From positions 1-16,445 of the forward strand of contig CAXDRM010000024.1 of the NCBI GenBank assembly GCA_963991775.1: DNA of 16,445 nt, given 5' to 3'. This stretch comes from CAXDRM01 sp963991775. GTDB lineage: Bacteria > Pseudomonadota > Alphaproteobacteria > Rickettsiales > JABIRX01. Under the pieces are notes generated by a model that ran no database searches, had not been told where the DNA came from, and saw only the letters and a list, made by a program, of their open reading frames with translations. Below are positions 14,605 through 16,445 of this stretch, in pieces. The position numbers were made by a program, and so were the translations under genes. Every line of letters begins with the position of its first letter. Positions within the stretch are counted from its first letter, which is position 1.

Positions 14605-14634
14605 TTTGACTTAAAGTCAAATTTATATTAATAT
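14605..14634 (+). promoter_or_regulatory. hipBA promoter with operator-like palindrome
   Basis: TTGACT (14606-14611) and TAATAT (14629-14634) are 17 bp apart. TTTGACTT-A-AAGTCAAA (14605-14621) is a perfect 8-bp-arm palindrome that covers the -35 box. HipB-type antitoxins repress their own operon by binding such inverted repeats, so autoregulation is the likely reading. The leader to the ATG at 14676 is about 35 bases. Confidence 0.65.
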
Positions 14635-14675
14635 CATAGTATTATTTATATATTTAAAAGCTTATATCTAATATC

Positions 14676-14984
14676 ATGTTATTACTTACTACGGTCGCAA
14701 AAGCGCAAGAAAAAATTGCTGAGAATACTCGTGCGCAGCGGCTTGCAATGGGGTTAACTCAACAAGGTTTAGCTGAACGTTCTGGGGTTGCTTTGCCAAC
14801 TTTACGCAAATTTGAACAAAAAGCTCTTATCTCCTTGGAAGCTTTTTTGAAGTTACAGATGGTTCTTGGTGGACTTGAAAATATTGTCAGATCAATTGAG
14901 CCTCAAACTTCTGAATTTTCTTCAATTGATGAAGTTCTTCGAACTAACAAAAAACCAACGCGTAAAAGAGGAAAGCGCCAATGA
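14676..14984 (+). CDS. hipB: HipB-like XRE-family antitoxin
   Basis: A 102-residue protein with a Cro/C1-type helix-turn-helix at about 18-60: RAQRLAMGLTQQGLAERSGV then ALPTLRKFEQKALISLEAFLKL. The C-terminal tail from about 76 is polar and ends in a strongly basic run (KKPTRKRGKRQ), which could contact DNA or the kinase. It is expected to bind the operator at 14605-14621 and to neutralise the HipA-like kinase encoded next. The two genes overlap by ATGA (14981-14984), the usual sign of translational coupling in this toxin-antitoxin family. No clear Shine-Dalgarno sequence precedes the ATG at 14676. Confidence 0.88.
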   Translation: MLLLTTVAKAQEKIAENTRAQRLAMGLTQQGLAERSGVALPTLRKFEQKALISLEAFLKLQMVLGGLENIVRSIEPQTSEFSSIDEVLRTNKKPTRKRGKRQ

Positions 14985-16216
14985 AAAATTCGGTAAAAGA
15001 AGTAAAGGTTGGTTTAAATTTTGGTGATAAAATTATTCCTGTTGGACGTTTAGCAATAAATGATCGTCAGATTTATTTTCAATATCACGACTCATTTATT
15101 GAACAAAATCTTAATGTTTCACCATTTCACCTACCACTAAAATCAAGTGTATTTAGCTTTGATTATAATTTATTTGAAGGCATGCCAGGAATCTTTAATG
15201 ATAGCCTTCCTGATGGCTGGGGTCGCCTACTTTTTGATCGTTTTGTCAGATCTTTTGGAATTTTACCATCAAACATTACTCCACTAGATCGTTTGACTAA
15301 TGTTGGCTTAAATGGTCTGGGCGCACTTATTTACGAACCTGACAATAGCACTCTAGAAAGTGATAGCAGTATTAACTTGGATATGTTGGCAGAACAGGCA
15401 CGGGAAGTTTTAGAGGGAACATCTGATGAAGTTTTGCAAGAACTTTTGGCCTTAAACGGTTCATCAGCTGGTGCACGTCCAAAAGTTCTAATAGGTCTGA
15501 ACAATCAGCGGAACAATATTATTCATGGCATAAATAATTTACCTAATAGGTACCAGCCTTGGATCGTTAAATTTGGCAATATGCAAGATGGTAATGATGC
15601 TGGAGCGATTGAATATGTTTATGCTTTGCTGGCCAAGAAATCTGGAATTTCTATGCCTGAGGTGCACTTGTTTCCAGCTAAGAAAGGTGCTGGTTACTTT
15701 GCAATTAGGCGTTTTGATAGGAATGGCAAAGAGCGTTTTCATATGCACACAGCATGCGGACTTCTACATTCTGATTTTAGAGTACCTTCACTTGATTATG
15801 AAGATTTAATTGCTCTTACTAGCACACTTACAAAGGATATTCGTGAAATTGAAAAATTATATCAACTTGCCGTGTTTAATGTGCTTGCGCATAACCGCGA
15901 TGACCACTCAAAAAATTTCAGTTTCCTCATGGATAAAAAAGGTGAATGGAAATTGTCACCAGCTTACGACTTAACTTTTTCATCTGGTCCACGTGGCGAA
16001 CAAAGCACTATGGTCATGGGTGAAGGAAAAAATCCTACTACTGAACATCTAATTAAATTAGGATATGAAGCCAAATTATCAAAAATTCGTATTAATGAAA
16101 TTATCGATAAAACAAAAACTGCGCTAGAAAATTGGGAAGTTTTAGCAAAAGAGCATGGGGTGTCTAAAAATAATATCCGATTAATCAGCAAGCATCTGAA
16201 TCGTTCTAAACTCTAA
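14981..16216 (+). CDS. hipA: HipA-like serine/threonine kinase toxin
   Basis: A 411-residue HipA-family kinase. In E. coli HipA phosphorylates GltX and induces persistence; the target of this one is unknown. An N-terminal HipA_N-like domain (about 5-120, with FEGMPGIFNDSLPDGWGRLL at 65-84) is followed by the kinase core: the flexible loop NGSSAGARPK (159-168) with serines in place for autophosphorylation, the ATP-binding Lys in WIVKF (194-198), the catalytic loop HNRDDHSKNF (304-313) and the metal-binding SPAYD (326-330). All key residues are present, so the toxin is probably active. The length is near the family norm. It is co-transcribed with hipB through a 4-bp overlap. The 178 bp after it hold the tRNA promoter and a tRNA-like fragment. 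Confidence 0.92.
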   Translation: MKNSVKEVKVGLNFGDKIIPVGRLAINDRQIYFQYHDSFIEQNLNVSPFHLPLKSSVFSFDYNLFEGMPGIFNDSLPDGWGRLLFDRFVRSFGILPSNITPLDRLTNVGLNGLGALIYEPDNSTLESDSSINLDMLAEQAREVLEGTSDEVLQELLALNGSSAGARPKVLIGLNNQRNNIIHGINNLPNRYQPWIVKFGNMQDGNDAGAIEYVYALLAKKSGISMPEVHLFPAKKGAGYFAIRRFDRNGKERFHMHTACGLLHSDFRVPSLDYEDLIALTSTLTKDIREIEKLYQLAVFNVLAHNRDDHSKNFSFLMDKKGEWKLSPAYDLTFSSGPRGEQSTMVMGEGKNPTTEHLIKLGYEAKLSKIRINEIIDKTKTALENWEVLAKEHGVSKNNIRLISKHLNRSKL

Positions 16217-16318
16217 ACTTAAACAGCATTAAAAAGGCATCTATCTAAATTTACCATTAACAAAATAATTATAGTTATACCTACATTTAGGTTGCAGGAG
16301 CTGAACACAGAAAAAAAG

Positions 16319-16339
16319 CTTGAAGGTTACGAGCCTGAC
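16319..16339 (-). repeat. Inverted partial copy of the tRNA-fMet anticodon region
   Basis: The bases GGTTACGAGCCTGAC (16325-16339) match the complement of the tRNA segment around 16421-16435 at 14 of 15 positions, and CTTGAA before it extends the likeness with one gap. The anticodon arm is itself partly palindromic, so part of the likeness may be chance. The copy lies just upstream of the tRNA promoter. Confidence 0.4.
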
Positions 16340-16348
16340 TCATAAAGG

Positions 16349-16378
16349 TTGACTATAGAGAGATATAAGTTTAATAAT
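16349..16378 (+). promoter_or_regulatory. Promoter of tRNA-fMet
   Basis: TTGACT (16349-16354) and AATAAT (16373-16378) are 18 bp apart, each matching the consensus at 5 of 6 positions. Transcription would start near 16385, about ten bases before the mature tRNA 5' end. Confidence 0.6.
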
Positions 16379-16394
16379 GCACCCTCATCTTTGA

Positions 16395-16445
<51 letters not shown>

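Overview
The window looks like a piece of an AT-rich genome from a host-associated alphaproteobacterium, most like the Rickettsiales/Holosporales intracellular lineages. The pointers are: two ankyrin-repeat proteins; a short zinc-knuckle-less MetG of the alphaproteobacterial type beside a holB-like delta' gene; a class I ketol-acid reductoisomerase; type IV prepilin-like genes; palindromic intergenic elements; and scattered accessory genes (RhuM, DUF4143 ATPase, HipBA). The taxon is inferred from protein character, not from a database search.

Layout: 1-797 is the 3' part of an ankyrin gene whose start lies left of the window. 798-1191 holds a perfect 14-bp hairpin and a 279-bp element (916-1194) with 33-bp inverted ends; its right end contains the stop codon of ilvC (1192-2205, minus). 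Divergent from ilvC are holB (delta' clamp-loader subunit) and metG. Facing metG, 1 bp from its stop, is a minus-strand prepilin-like gene with a LamG/ConA-like passenger domain. A DUF4143-type AAA ATPase (5937-7082, minus) follows, with a dyad over its predicted promoter, then a 108-bp palindromic element (7202-7309), a second prepilin-like gene, and glmM-thiD, whose coding regions overlap by 83 bp. A promoter-driven small membrane protein (10487-10759) is followed by a 518-residue ankyrin protein on the minus strand.

The right third is a rearranged accessory zone: a truncated rhuM 3' fragment (12466-12606) directly behind yidD, the divergent pair yidD / SOUL-haem-binding gene, an intact rhuM (13562-14350, minus), a 99-bp second copy of the SOUL gene's 3' end (14488-14586), and a hipB-hipA toxin-antitoxin operon with an operator-like palindrome on its promoter. 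The window ends inside an initiator tRNA gene (tRNA-fMet, CAU) with its own promoter.

Housekeeping functions present: replication clamp loading (HolB), translation (MetG, tRNA-fMet), cell-wall precursor supply (GlmM), thiamine precursor phosphorylation (ThiD), membrane protein insertion (YidD) and one branched-chain amino acid step (IlvC). Accessory functions: candidate host-interaction proteins (ankyrin, LamG prepilin, RhuM) and stress/addiction genes (HipBA). No CRISPR array, rRNA, transposase or integrase was seen. The most interesting structural signals are the 100-bp repeats bracketing rhuM at the 3' end of the SOUL gene, the palindromic element that supplies the ilvC stop codon, the LamG prepilin, and an acidic-residue-free N-terminus on the larger ankyrin protein.
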